Program-made: the position numbers and the translations under genes
Assembly (NCBI RefSeq): GCF_032854445.1
Contig: NC_088303.1
Coordinates: 31,103,265-31,167,264, forward strand
Reading direction: 5' to 3'
Length of the DNA: 64,000 nucleotides
From: Liolophura sinensis
Lineage: Eukaryota; Mollusca; Polyplacophora; Chitonida; Chitonidae
Shown here: positions 35,851 through 47,098 of the stretch, piece by piece
Layout: each line of letters opens with the position of its first letter
Position numbering within the stretch: position 1 is the first letter of the stretch
The notes under the pieces: generated by a model
What the model saw: only the letters and a program-made list of their open reading frames with translations
Databases searched by the model: none
Told to the model about the DNA's origin: nothing

Positions 35851-37848
35851 CAGTGAAAATTCATCTTGTGTAAATATCATAAACAATTAAAGATAATTTA
35901 CATGCAATATTTATGTCAACAGTCAGAATGCCATCTTCTATTCCACAGCTTGGGTCGGAAATTTTTACAGGAGCCGTGACACTGATAGTTAAGGACTGAA
36001 TAATTTAAGTTTGGAATACCTTGGAAATCGTTATCACGCTACAGGATGCCATTTGCCAGGTGTCAATTTAACCGAGGGTCCATTTATCGATGAGATTTTT
36101 GTTGAAAAAAACGCATATCACTTACAGCACATGCGCCACTTTGTGCGTTCACTTTACATCACTGCCACCATTAGACAAGCTTGACCTTTGAAGTCTGTGC
36201 GATTCACGTAGACTTTTTTTGTCATGGCCTCACCACTGGTGTCCTCACTCGAGACTATTTGATCAGGATTCAGATTGTTTCAGATGTTGGTTATAACCAT
36301 ATTAGATACAGAGAATGCAAATGGGGAAAGTATTAAAAGAAACGGATGAGAAAGAGTTTTAGTGTTTTATGAGATAGTTCTCTGCCTTATCACCGTGACC
36401 CCAGTGATCTCGCTGTTGTTCAAGATTTCTGTACGAAATTTGCTTGTGATGGCAGTGATGTAAAGCGAACATAGTGAGCGGCACCTGCGCATTAGGGAGT
36501 GTGTAACAATAGCGCTCAAACCTGAATAACAAGTCTATTATGCTTATGTTCTTTTTTGAATTGCGTTTATAAGGTTTGTTATTTTTCAATCTTTGGTGAT
36601 ATGTACCGGAGTCTTTTTCTTATAGTAATGCTTAAAAGAAAAGAAAAGAAAGCAGATAATATAACCTAAGTTATTCGGATGGAAACAATCATATAAGTTT
36701 TTTTCCGTATGTGCTTGGTAACCTGAGAAATCAATTTTCAATCTGGAATTATTACCAGGTCATGGGATGCGCCATGTTAAAGCAACCGGAAACACAATTT
36801 TGCATCATTCGTACCTCATGCACACATGGTTAAATGAAAAACCAGGGCTCTGGGACCGATTCCGCGAAGTTTTTTTGTGATTTAAATCAAAACGCAAAAC
36901 ACCTTCACAGTGCGTAGTTCTTGGTACTGGGAATTAAAATTTGGATACACTTGTCTTAGGACAGAACTGATGAGGTGAACAAAAATTTTAACTTCTAAAT
37001 CTGAAAAAACAAATGGGTTTTAAATTCGTTTTTCAAATTTTTGACTTAAGTCAGTGGTGGCGTAATCGGCACAGCTGTGTTCTCGGGTTGTAGAAATAAC
37101 TCGATCAAAACCGATCAAATATCGGCGATTAGAATTGTCTCAGTGTGGAGATTTCGCTTATTTTGCAGTGCGATATATCGGTAATGCAACATCACATACA
37201 CAGAAATTCATGTTTTTTTCTTGTGGTAGATTTCATCGACGCATATATCATCTGGTCTAGTGTTGTCTTTTCTTTTAACTTTCAACTATATAAAGTCTGT
37301 TTGGCTTTCCTCTAAGGATTTGGCCATTTAAATCACGTTCATGTTTCACTGCAGAATTATTTAAACCGAAACTGACCATACAGTTCCGACAACTGAAATG
37401 ACACAATACTGATGGTAAGTTATAGGCATCCCCACTCCTCTTTGAAAGTGACAATATCTTCCAGGAAAAATACATCATGTAATACTGTACTGTGCAGTTC
37501 CTATGGTCTCGGAAATGCTGACTGTATAGGGGTGAGACGGGACAGAAGGCATGAGGTGGAAAAAATCCTTGTGGCCTTTATAAAACGTTACAGATATACA
37601 TTAGACTGCATTATCTATCATTTACATGGATATGTTTTCTCCAAAGGATTCTTGGCTCTTCGTAACAAATAGCACCCCATGCCAATCTCACGCACTCACT
37701 ATCAAAGCATGACATTAATGCAGTCTGTAAGTTTAAATCAAGATAATAGTTTGTTCATGTTTCCCTCGGTATAACAATTCAGTATACCAACTGATTTGCT
37801 ACAAAAATAGTATAACCATTTTAACAACGAAGAATACATTTTACTTAC
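35851..37848. other. Probable intron with repeat families E and F
   Basis: About 36705-36830 matches 20380-20500 (family E). About 36860-37000 (ACCTTCACAGTGCGTAG ... GGTACTGGGAATTAAAATTT) resembles 55170-55310 and may be a further family. No gene seen. Confidence 0.45.
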
Positions 37849-37913
37849 GTGATTAAAGGAAGCTCGCCATTTTTGGCAAACGGCTTGTCCCGGAAAGCAT
37901 CCAAAGCGGCCAT
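37849..37913 (-). CDS. IP3-receptor-like exon 1 (start exon)
   Basis: On the minus strand, ATG at 37913 in good context (GGCAACATGG) opens MAALDAFRDKPFAKNGELPL, then I, and two bases before a consensus donor GTAAGT just below 37849. The 65-nt coding part ends in phase 2 and joins exactly in frame with the exon at 22365-22475, giving ...ELPLITGGMSLTNTAAGDYL. The implied intron is about 15.4 kb. Exon and splice site look sound. The pairing with exon 2 is inferred from strand, order and phase (one-in-three by chance) and needs transcript support. The 21 residues alone do not identify a family. Confidence 0.55.
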
Positions 37914-40888
37914 GTTGCCAGTGTGAAGAGTGAGTCGGTAATCGTCACTTGTTTTCCAGCGTTAGATTCTGTCTGGCCTGACTACCTTTGTTCACAGCAA
38001 AGGTTTACCTAACGACGACATTAGTTACACATAGATGTAATCTGCTAATGAGAAGACCGACTTAATTATACATTACGAGGTCACAGGCAAATTCTTGGAT
38101 GATGCTGTATACGGACAATCATCTCGCCGATTACACAGTATAATCTTACAGAACTCCAGCCCTTGCGAAACGTTTAGCAGCCAATCTGTCTAGCGCCTCT
38201 GTCATTTACCCATTTGGGCGAGATCCATTATCCTACAATGTACATTTTATGTACTGACCATCCAAACGTAGTTCCAAGCACCAGTCCACGTCATCCCGTG
38301 AGATATAAGGATATATACCAGCCTCAGGAATTATACACTAGTACGTGTATATCCCTCAGCGTTACATAAGCCCTGGAGATAAAATTATGTTCACGAGTAT
38401 CTAGACCCTCGTTAAGAATTTGATGGGCTCAACGCTTCCCATCAACTTATATTTTACAGGGTAATAAATATTTATAAGTAAATCATTTAAGTGTTGCCAG
38501 CTTCTCCCGTTCTCGGAAATTCCCTTTCAGATGCCATGTTTTATTTGGCCAAAGATCTTGCCTATTCTCAGAAGTGGAAATTGGCACGGCAGACAAACCC
38601 GATTCTGGAGGCGCCTTAAACCGGCTCTTCGTCCCAATGCGGATATTGTATACACAGAAGCTGCTTGTTGGCATGCCAAGTTTTTCACGTTTCACAAGAT
38701 TGCAAAAGGCAATGAGAATGGGTTACAATATAAAGAAGTCACCATTATCAGTACATCTGTATACCGATATTAATAGTGTCCTATAACCAGAATAATAATA
38801 CATTATTTTTCTTCTTTTAGCTCGACCTAAAATTTCTGATAGCATGAGATTTTCATGTCAAATTCACTACTCGGAAGAAAAAGGAAGGTAAGACTGTTCG
38901 TTGCTTACCAAGTTTTTCCTGGAAGCATTTAATCGCTCCACTATAACCCTTGTCAGTATGTGATGACTTTGACACAAGACCCACTTAACGATGGTATTTA
39001 CAGTAGTTCATTGTGAATGTCTGATAAAATATTGACTCTTGTATTTGCAAGTAGATTATCCTATAGAATGCATTAGTAAGTACAGCCGCTCAGAATTATT
39101 CAATAGCCCTGTTTGAGAAAAAGATGTTAAACGATTAACAGCTGTTTAAGTTATGAATTTTAAGTTAGTATTGGGTAGACAATATCATTCCCGTTCTTCA
39201 ATGCTGTGAACAAAAGCCCAGTATGCTATTGCGACAAAGGTATGAGAGATTGGTAACAAACTGACTTGCAGGTAAGGACATAGATTTCGTTCAGTTTTAC
39301 TGAAGCATATGAACGGATCTAGACCTGTGACAATTCGAGTTCGACAAAAACAGTTGGGGATATCATACTTATGTTAAGCAATATGCCTTTGCGATTTCCT
39401 GTGTGCTAAGATGTTTGCTCTTGGAAACAATATGCTACATGTATAATTCTATGTCTGTCCAGAAATGTCTTGGGAGCTACAAACTTCATCATGGTCGTTA
39501 TGTAAGCGTTTCATGCCCAAAAACCGTTTCCGTCAAGTTCCCTGCTGTCTTTCTCCGTCAGCTTCTGTTCTTTTTTCACATTACTTATCTATGTCTTATC
39601 TATGTTATCAAATTGTCGAGAAAAAAAATCCCCATGCTCTATGAAACCAGAAAACATTTGCCAGATACGGCAGAAATGCGTATATAATTGAACGCTATTA
39701 AGTTAAAGAAAAGTCGCCTATAAGGTGGGCCTGTACTCGGAAGGTTTCTTATGAGTGAGTGAGTGAGTGTTTAGGGTTTAACGTCGTACTTAACAATTGT
39801 TTAGCCATATGACAGCGTAAGAGTCCTCAGAGTGCATGTAGTGTTCCTCCTTGTTGCCCGACAAAGAACGATTCCCACCGCTGTTTTATTTAGCGAAGTT
39901 TCTTATATTTATTTTAGCCTTGCGAAACAACACATTATTCAAGAAACCATCTCTAGCACATGGAGGGGTCATGGAAGACTATGGGCCCTGTAATACGCAA
40001 CAGAGGCTTTATCCTGTATATTGGCAAAAACTATCAACTTTATGGCCAAAACTAGTGATAACAAACGGTCAATATAGGCCTGAGGCAGCGGGGGATGGAT
40101 TGAAACTGGAGATATCAATTAAATTCTTTTTTGTCTTTTCTCAAGTCCTGATCTGGGCCAGTAAACGACATTAATGTACAATATTAAATAAAATCTTACA
40201 ACTGAAGAACGGGTTGTTTTCACAAAAACATAACTATACTGATACCATATCTGCGTTAAAGATTAGATTTTAACTAAACTGATTTCTAAACATTGCAAAA
40301 TAGAAGATAAACAGAAAATTCCTCCAAAAACCAGAGTAAGGTAAAACCTGTAAAAAGTAAGAATTCAATGGGATATGACATGACTGCAGTCGGATTCGAT
40401 TCAATTCAATTACAATACTCCCGGTAAGAAGACAATATCCAGAAAGACATATAGCCAATAAAACATCACCTTGGTTATACATATTTATACCGTCGCACCA
40501 CACAATAGGTACGCTCCGACATTGAACTGGCAGGCATCTTCAGTCCCGATCATGTCTGGTATAGTCTCAGTACGAAAAGATCTGCAAAAATCTCAACAAG
40601 ACTTTCGGTCGATATACATGTAGATATTTTAATTTTGCTTTTGGAGAGCGTTAATATTAAAACATAATTTGCTCTTTCTGGATGACTCCAAGTATAGTAG
40701 CTTTATTCCAGAACAATTTCGCAAGGTATGGCTTCCTTGAACAGCTTATCAGCAAGTTAACTACCACGTGTACCCACATGAAGAAGTAGCCATTCAGACT
40801 TTTGCAGATACCTACCCCATTCGGGACCTTTCCCGCGTAAAACAATTCGGGCGCAAGACGTGTGGTCTATTATTTCTTCCTTTCACTT
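37914..40888. other. Upstream/intergenic stretch, no gene seen
   Basis: Includes the probable promoter side of the IP3-receptor-like gene, without a recognisable TATA box near the start. A family B repeat lies at 39751-39900. Remaining ORFs are short and unconvincing. Confidence 0.45.
39751..39900 (+). repeat. Interspersed repeat family B copy
   Basis: Starts with (GAGT)n, then GTTTAACGTCGTACTTAACA, CCATATGACAGCG and GAGTGCATGTAGTGTTCCTC. A very similar copy lies at 62959-63120, with fragments at about 35475 and 63670. Confidence 0.75.
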
Positions 40889-41062
40889 ACCGTGCTGTTG
40901 AGCAACACAATGACCCAGGAGCCTCTCACCAATGTGGTGGCTGTGAGTTCAAGACCATCTCATGCTGCCTTCCTTTCAAGGCTGCCAGCAACCTGTGGAA
41001 GGCCCTGGCTTTCCCCGGTTTTCCCTGCCACGATAATGCTGGTCGTAATAGCCACTGCGTAT
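40889..41062 (+). mobile_element. Diverged SINE copy
   Basis: ATGACCCAGGAGCCTCTCAC, GTGAGTTCAAGACCATCTCA and a shortened core are recognisable. The TATAAGTG end segment is replaced, so the 3' end is truncated or decayed. Confidence 0.75.
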
Positions 41063-42087
41063 ACAGGAATAAAGTAGGCAATTTTGTATTACTCTGTGCT
41101 CAACAGCACACAGCCTAGAAATCTTGATATCCTTAGCCCTTGTCATTATTGAATAGATCAAGACTATTGGCTTAGCAAGAAACAGATGTTTTCTCTGTTT
41201 TCTAGTTTTAAAATTTTTTTAAATTTTAGTTTTTTAAATTACAGCTTCAGACGAACTAAGTCCCATATATTGTTCCAATGAGAAACGTCATTCAGGCCCT
41301 GTTGAGCATACTTCTCAGTAACATTTAAAGTCTTGCAGCTACACCTAAACATATGCAAACAATAAACAGCCCAAGTTGGGTTTTATTGTAGATGCCAGAT
41401 CATTAATTGCTTTGTTAACCAAGGTGATGGATAAGGCAGTCCCTGGGGGTTGCCTTTTTGTCTTAATTTATGGTTATACCTTGCTTCCAATTCCAACTTG
41501 GAAGCCACGGTCGGATAAAAATACCCATCGCAATGTCATCTTCCCAACCCCATGTTGTCATATATATTTTCATAAAGAGATCTCTACCTCCTCAATAGCA
41601 TATTGTAACATTTCTCAACATTAAAAACATATTGATACGGGGCTGGGGGATGTATGCGTTTTCATCCTTATCCTTCATATGATGGTCTTATGAACCGCAA
41701 TTAGATCGTGACTGTGATACCTATGTTTGTATTTGACCTGGAAATGATTCACCGACTACGAGGTTGAAATTTGAATAGAATGTCACGCAAGGAATATCGA
41801 CTCTCTTCCTAGTCTAGTAACTGCTTTTTTATTACATGCTATCAGCGTTATGTACCATTTATATAACATCTCTCACATATTCCTCAAGGGATTATGTGTT
41901 TTAGCTTGTTTTGGAAATGGGTCTTGCGAGTATTGACTATGAACTCTTCATGGTTTACAAATTGTATACGAGTATCGGATCCAAAACGTCCTTAATGATT
42001 GACGGATGGTATACGAATGTCTCTTTCGACGCATAGATTCGCTTAGATTTATGACCTTCTCTTTATTCATATACTCTAAAATAAGCG
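41063..42087. other. Non-coding stretch, no gene seen
   Basis: AT-rich sequence with no supported exon or repeat. Confidence 0.45.
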
Positions 42088-42358
42088 AAAGGTCCTCCGT
42101 GGCTCAGTTGGTTAGCGCGCTAGAGCAGTGTAGTGACCCAGAAGCCTCTCGCCAATGCGGTCGCTGTGAGTTCAAGTTCAGCTCATACTGGCTTCTTCTC
42201 CGGCCGTACTTTTTAAGGTCTGCCAGCAACCTGCGAATGGTCGTAGGTTTCCCCGGGCTGTGCCCGGTTTCAACCCACCATAATACTGGCTGCCGTCGTA
42301 TAAGTGAAATATTCTTGAGTACGGCCTAAAACATCAATCAAATAAATAAATAAATAAA
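42088..42358 (+). mobile_element. Full-length SINE with target-site duplication
   Basis: Head TGGCTCAGTTGGTTAGCGCG, B box GTGAGTTCAAGTTCAGCTCA, core, TATAAGTGAAATATTCTTGA and a six-unit (AAAT)n tail. Flanking TCTAAAATAAGCG (42075-42087) and TCTAAAATATGCG (42359-42371) differ at one base and form the duplication expected of LINE-driven insertion. Confidence 0.95.
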
Positions 42359-43168
42359 TCTAAAATATGCGCTTATAGCCAACCGTTCCCTTTCGTTGGT
42401 AAAGGTAAAAAAATGTCCCTATTGTATAATACCGCCTGTCAGAATTGTTACGCAATTATTTTTTGATTACATTGAAATAGACGTCTGAAAAAAATGTACA
42501 AAACGTTTTTTTTTTCGAGTAGATGAATGATGAAGAAAAATTAAGGAGCTGAACGTTTTTGCACGTAAGAGGCTCCAGAAGGAGATAGGTGTCATTCGTT
42601 TTTTCGGGACACGACGAGATGATCGGTAAATTAATGCCAACTAAAGCCGCAAAGAATTTTAGAAACGTCACATAATCCAGTAAGACGTTTTTCACCATTA
42701 GAGATAAAACAGATGGATCTCAAAACTCCTCTAGTTCCATAATAGCAAAATCCTCATTTATTGACACATCAAAACTGGATGTTAACCAAATTGTGCTTTT
42801 GCTTCATGCCTGTTTATGTGAGGAAAAAGTCATAGTTCTCTTAACTCGAGAAAAGGATAAAATTTCCACGAGAACATCGCATTTTTCAGCTTTTGCTACT
42901 CACCTAGATTCATCAAGTATTATTATGAGTTCCCACTAACTTGTCAGCTTTCATGCGGATTATCTGTGTAATTTGTCGGGTGGGGGTCAATCCAAAGGAG
43001 GCATTAATTGGGATATCGTGAACAGGGACAGACTATCATTACTCCAAGCACTGGCGACACTAAAGTCCCGCTGGAACACAGGGTACAACTATTCCTGCCA
43101 GGTTACTTCTACGAATGTACATTGTATACATCCGATTCCCAGGCCCAGCATTTAATCACTACTAAGTT

Positions 43169-43368
43169 CTAACCGACCATAAGGTCATGAAACATATTAC
43201 CAATATAGTTATCCCCCTTAGGGAGTCTATAGGCCAGCATCAAAATCACCACAACCAATATCCAGTATAGGGTTCCATTCCCTGCATAATTGCCCCGTGT
43301 CCTTAGCACTGAGTATGTTATACAACCTGGCTGTTCATTTTTGCTGGACGACTGTCCATTCTGGCCAC
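43169..43368 (-). CDS. Candidate terminal exon with a membrane segment
   Basis: On the minus strand a good acceptor (CATTGTTTCAG) precedes 43368. The frame runs about 66 codons to TAG at 43169. It encodes GGQNGQSSSKNEQPGCITYS, then LRTRGNYAGNGTLYW, a hydrophobic ILVVVILMLAY (one probable membrane helix near the end) and a tail RLPKGDNYIGNMFHDLMVG. Codon choice is balanced and the stretch looks coding. It would suit the last exon of a single-pass or tail-anchored protein. No upstream exon could be placed with confidence, and I do not recognise the family. An ATG just 5' of the acceptor gives an alternative 71-aa single-exon reading. Confidence 0.45.
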
Positions 43369-44269
43369 CTGAAACAATGGACATTTAACCAAATTTAGCC
43401 TGGGCAACTTAACTCCTCAAAAAGGAAATGCCATCTAAAATGAACATTGCCGACCCGCCATCTTTGCATCCGAGCCCTTCTACGCGATAGATGGGAATGT
43501 AAAACCAAGTTGAGGCTCTTGAAAGGATTCCTGAATACATGTCCCATATACATATATACATATACATTATTTAAACTCTTGGAAATGAACCAAGGAGCCG
43601 TAAAACTGACATGGTGAAAAAACGAAAATTTGGAGAAAAAACAAATGTTAACAGAGAAAATCTGTTTCTATCCCTGAGATATAAAGCTGGGAAGTTGGGG
43701 CCCCGAGACAAAAAATCGAAAACTGAGTAAAGCCTACCAATCTATAGTTTATACATAAATGTTAGCGCTACCTAACACGTAGAAAATTTTTTCGTATCAA
43801 AGTATAGCAGCATACATGAAGATGTGTCTTCCATTAAACGCTTGAAATCTTTCCTGGTTTCAGTACTGCCAAAATATCTCCCTCTGTCACCTCGTTTTTC
43901 GGTCTCAGCCATTGGTAAGGTTTAAAAAACATCTAGGTCTGGTCTTCGTAGTATACATATGCAAACATGGTCTTGTAGTACTTCTTGGGCTTATCAGAAA
44001 GACAGTGTCCTAAAGGCTGTTTCTTGGTTCACGTGTTGAGGTACTCGGTATCTTCCGGACAATTACATAAAACCTATTGACTATCCTCCATCGTCTACAC
44101 ATTCCTTAGAGAACAGATGACATCTGATAGGAGCATGTGCTGGTCTTCAGCTGGGAATATTTGGTCCCTTTGCATTGTTTTAATGTGATTGTATGTTAAC
44201 TATGATGACAACTGCACAGCATTGTGTGTATTTATAGATCAGTGACGTCTAATAAATTGCAATTAACAA

Positions 44270-44480
44270 TAATACATATTTTTTTACCTAATTTTGGTTA
44301 AGCCATGGTGCTAGAGTGCGTGTTAATAGCTACTATTTATCACTTATATGAAACCCTGACTGAGGTTAATTTGACAAGAGGTCGTATTTCACTGGTTACG
44401 TGTGACCATTTGCCAGCTATCACACTGTCGTCGCTGCTCTGGTCTTACTCACTACGTTGTACGTCTTAATAATATCTTTA
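44270..44480 (+). repeat. Interspersed repeat family D, copy 3
   Basis: Parallel to 8005-8224 over about 210 bp: AAGCCATGGTGCTAGAGTGC, AATTTGACAAGAGGTCG, GTGACCATTTGCCAGCTATC and TTGTACGTCTTAATAATA. All three copies are in the same orientation. Confidence 0.7.
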
Positions 44481-45639
44481 ACTCCTGCGGAGTTTTTCAT
44501 AGGCTGTCGTCGTGGGCAAAGATTAGTTTTGCAAGATTCACAAAGAAGGGCTTCTTTCAATTGCATGTGACAAAACCCATGGAGGAGTCAATGCCCATGC
44601 AGTGTCCGTCCAGAAATATCCCCATTAAAAGTTAGGCCAAAACTTTCAAAAAAATGCCATACCCTCTGACAGGAGTGCGTACATCGTAAGGCACAAAGAT
44701 TTAACATCAAGCATAGTGGACTGAACGTCATTCTTTAAGAAGGCCCTGGGAATTCGTTCTCGCTTTGGCGAAAACTTGAACACCTGTACAGGTTTTAAAA
44801 GATTGCTGCAAAAACACGGTTCTTTGTTTCTTTTCAGTCTGCCACCAAAATGATCAGCGTTTAAGTAAAGTTTGTATGTTAATTCGGATGACGATATCGA
44901 GAATTTTAATGCTTTTGAAAGCTTTCGTGACTCTTTTTCCAAATAATGTACATAAAGACTTGTAGTTAGCCAGTTATACCAGACCAGCGACGGCAGCGTG
45001 GTAGCGTATCCAGAGAAATATTGTCTATTTACCGGTTAGGGTTAGGCCTATATTCGAACTATAAAAAAAGACTGCAGCAATGTTAACTGCAATTAATTAG
45101 ACGTGACTGGTCAAGAATAAAAACGGTGTGTTGGCATGGAGTTTAACATACAATAACACTAAAACAATGCACAGAGACCAGGCCTCGGAGATGCTTTGTC
45201 CACCAGGCACGTACGCATTTCATTAGTACTGTCTCGGCAGTCTGTTGGACATAGTTCACCCATGGATGTATACGAATTAGACCAGTTGCGTTGGAATATT
45301 TCTCTTGCATTCTAATTGTCTGTCTTTGAAATGGGAGTAAGGAGCCAACTGGGACTATTTTTAAGAGAAGACGCGGGTCAGCTAGTGGTGGCTGTTCTCA
45401 AGTCATTAATACAAGTACCACTGTTTAACGGCACTACAATCTACACAAACGTGTGTGGGCCTACACATGTACAGCTTCACCTACCAGAGTTGTATAGCGC
45501 CTACATCATGGCATATAAATCTACACGTGTACTGACTTCAAAAACATCCATTATGGTCCTATGTACAAGCACGATTTGCTGGGTCGTCTTTGGCAGACAG
45601 TCTCGCAAGTGAGGCACGCGTTCGTCTAATTTGAGACTT

Positions 45640-45888
45640 TGGCCCCTTTACGCCATATGCTCAAGAAGTTTCTCATGATTGTCGGAGGAAACCGGGCACA
45701 GCCATTAGGAAACCCACGATGACGAGCGGGTTGTTTGCAGACCTTCTGACATGTGACCAGAGAGGAAGCCATGCAGTTTGAGATGGACTTCAACTTAACT
45801 AAACTCACAGCAATCACATCGCATGTGAGAAGCTCTTGAGTTTCTGTGCTGCGCTCGCACGATAACCACTGGGCCACAGAGGGCTCCA
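45640..45888 (-). mobile_element. SINE copy, reverse, diverged
   Basis: TTTACGCCATATGCTCAAGA, GTCGGAGGAAACCGGGCACA, core, then the complement of a tRNA-like head ending ACCACTGGGCCACAGAGGGC. The head differs from the standard copy, so this may be a subfamily. Confidence 0.8.
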
Positions 45889-46340
45889 GCACTTACTAAG
45901 GAATACAGCAATAAGCCTTTCTACAAGTTAAACTCGATTTCGTATTGGATGTAGAATAGATACAAACGTCAATATGATGATTTGTAGGATTTGTAAGCTT
46001 TGGATAAACGGTTTATGTATATGCAAAATTCTTTTCTACATATGTACCATAGATTTGTATACATATTCAGGCCAACATACAAGGATATGCAAATAAAAAT
46101 TTACTTCATGTATGTACAAAAAAAATTGGACATTTCACTTCAAGCGGTGACTTGACTCTAGAACACTGCATTCACTGTGTTTCAGGACCATACTTTGATC
46201 TATACAACAATGCTGAAGTAAGCCCACAGTTCGTCTGTGTGTGACAACAGAGCTGTCATAATATATTATTTGCTTATTTGAAACATTTAGTTCAGGCATC
46301 TGGGAAAAACCGTTTTTAAACAAACAAAGAATAAAAACTG

Positions 46341-46412
46341 TGCGTCGGCCGGGAATCGAACCCGGATCGACTGCTTGGAAGGCAACCATGCTGACCATTA
46401 CACCACCGACGC
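46341..46412 (-). tRNA. tRNA-Gly (anticodon UCC)
   Basis: A 72-nt gene on the minus strand. The acceptor arm GCGTCGG pairs with CCGACGC, followed by discriminator A. The A box is TGGTGTAATGGTC, the anticodon loop CTTCCAA is closed by a five-base-pair stem (TTGCC/AGCAG region), and the T arm GGGTTCGAATCCC is canonical. CCA is not encoded and there is no intron, as usual for animal nuclear tRNA-Gly. It decodes GGA codons. It lies about 690 bp upstream of the ARL2BP start on the opposite strand. All arms pair, so it looks functional, unlike the SINE heads. Confidence 0.96.
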
Positions 46413-46899
46413 ACCTGAGAACAAGCTGCTAAATAAAGCTTTTATTCGATAGCTGCTTATATTAGGCCCTCTATTGAGCAAAGGGAGGTAAATTTGTTGC
46501 CACTAGTGTAAACTATCATGGCTTCCAATGACTGTCATGAAGGTAAAATTTGCATGAAACAATGGTATAAATTAACAAGAGGCACTGTCATTGACTGAAT
46601 AGAGTACAAGTTACGTATAGAAACTGTCAAAGTCTAGTTATGGATAGACAAAATTTCAGTGGTGATTCAAAATATGTCAAACAAAACAGTTCAAACATGT
46701 TTTAGAAACATTATTGTTCCCGAATTTCAGTAAGTAATCACCAAAGTTCATGTTCAGACTTAAATAGTCACAAATCTTCAGACGATTCGTTCCTCACAGA
46801 GACATGATATCTTAGTGGATCTTTGTTTTCCAATGTTTTCGCCAGCCATGCTTTTGTTTTCCTCGCTGTCAGAGCAGAGTTTGTGGCACCCCAGGTTGG

Positions 46900-47098
46900 T
46901 TTGTTACGTTGATCCGCATGACGTCATGCAGTGGTCAGTTTATCGGCCCGCTGTTTAGCCGATTTGTTCGGGCACGTGGTTTTGTATGTTCTTTTATAAA
47001 CGCCAGTCTGATTTCCTCTCAGTACTGGGATTTCACCTGTGAACACACGCTATCATTTCACTTCTAGTTACTTCCACCAACTGTCTCCAACTTTCAAG
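46900..47098 (+). promoter_or_regulatory. ARL2BP promoter region with CRE
   Basis: Within 200 bp of the first ATG lie the full palindrome ATGACGTCAT (46918-46927, CREB/ATF type), an E-box-like GGGCACGTGG near 46971 and a TTTATAAACG element near 46994 that could act as a TATA box about 100 bp upstream of the ATG. The sites are seen directly. Their use is inferred from position. Confidence 0.5.

Larger units (their letters stand above)
42372..46340. other. Mostly non-coding, repeats
   Basis: Apart from the candidate exon at 43169-43368, the family D repeat at 44270-44480 and the SINE at 45640-45888, I see no supported gene. The minus frame at 44646-44942 (98 aa, basic) has no recognisable motif. 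Confidence 0.45.

Noticed and set aside
43900..44040. Short minus-strand frame ending YYKTMFAYVYYEDQT
   Set aside because: About 29 codons with an upstream stop and no clear splice acceptor; too short to support.
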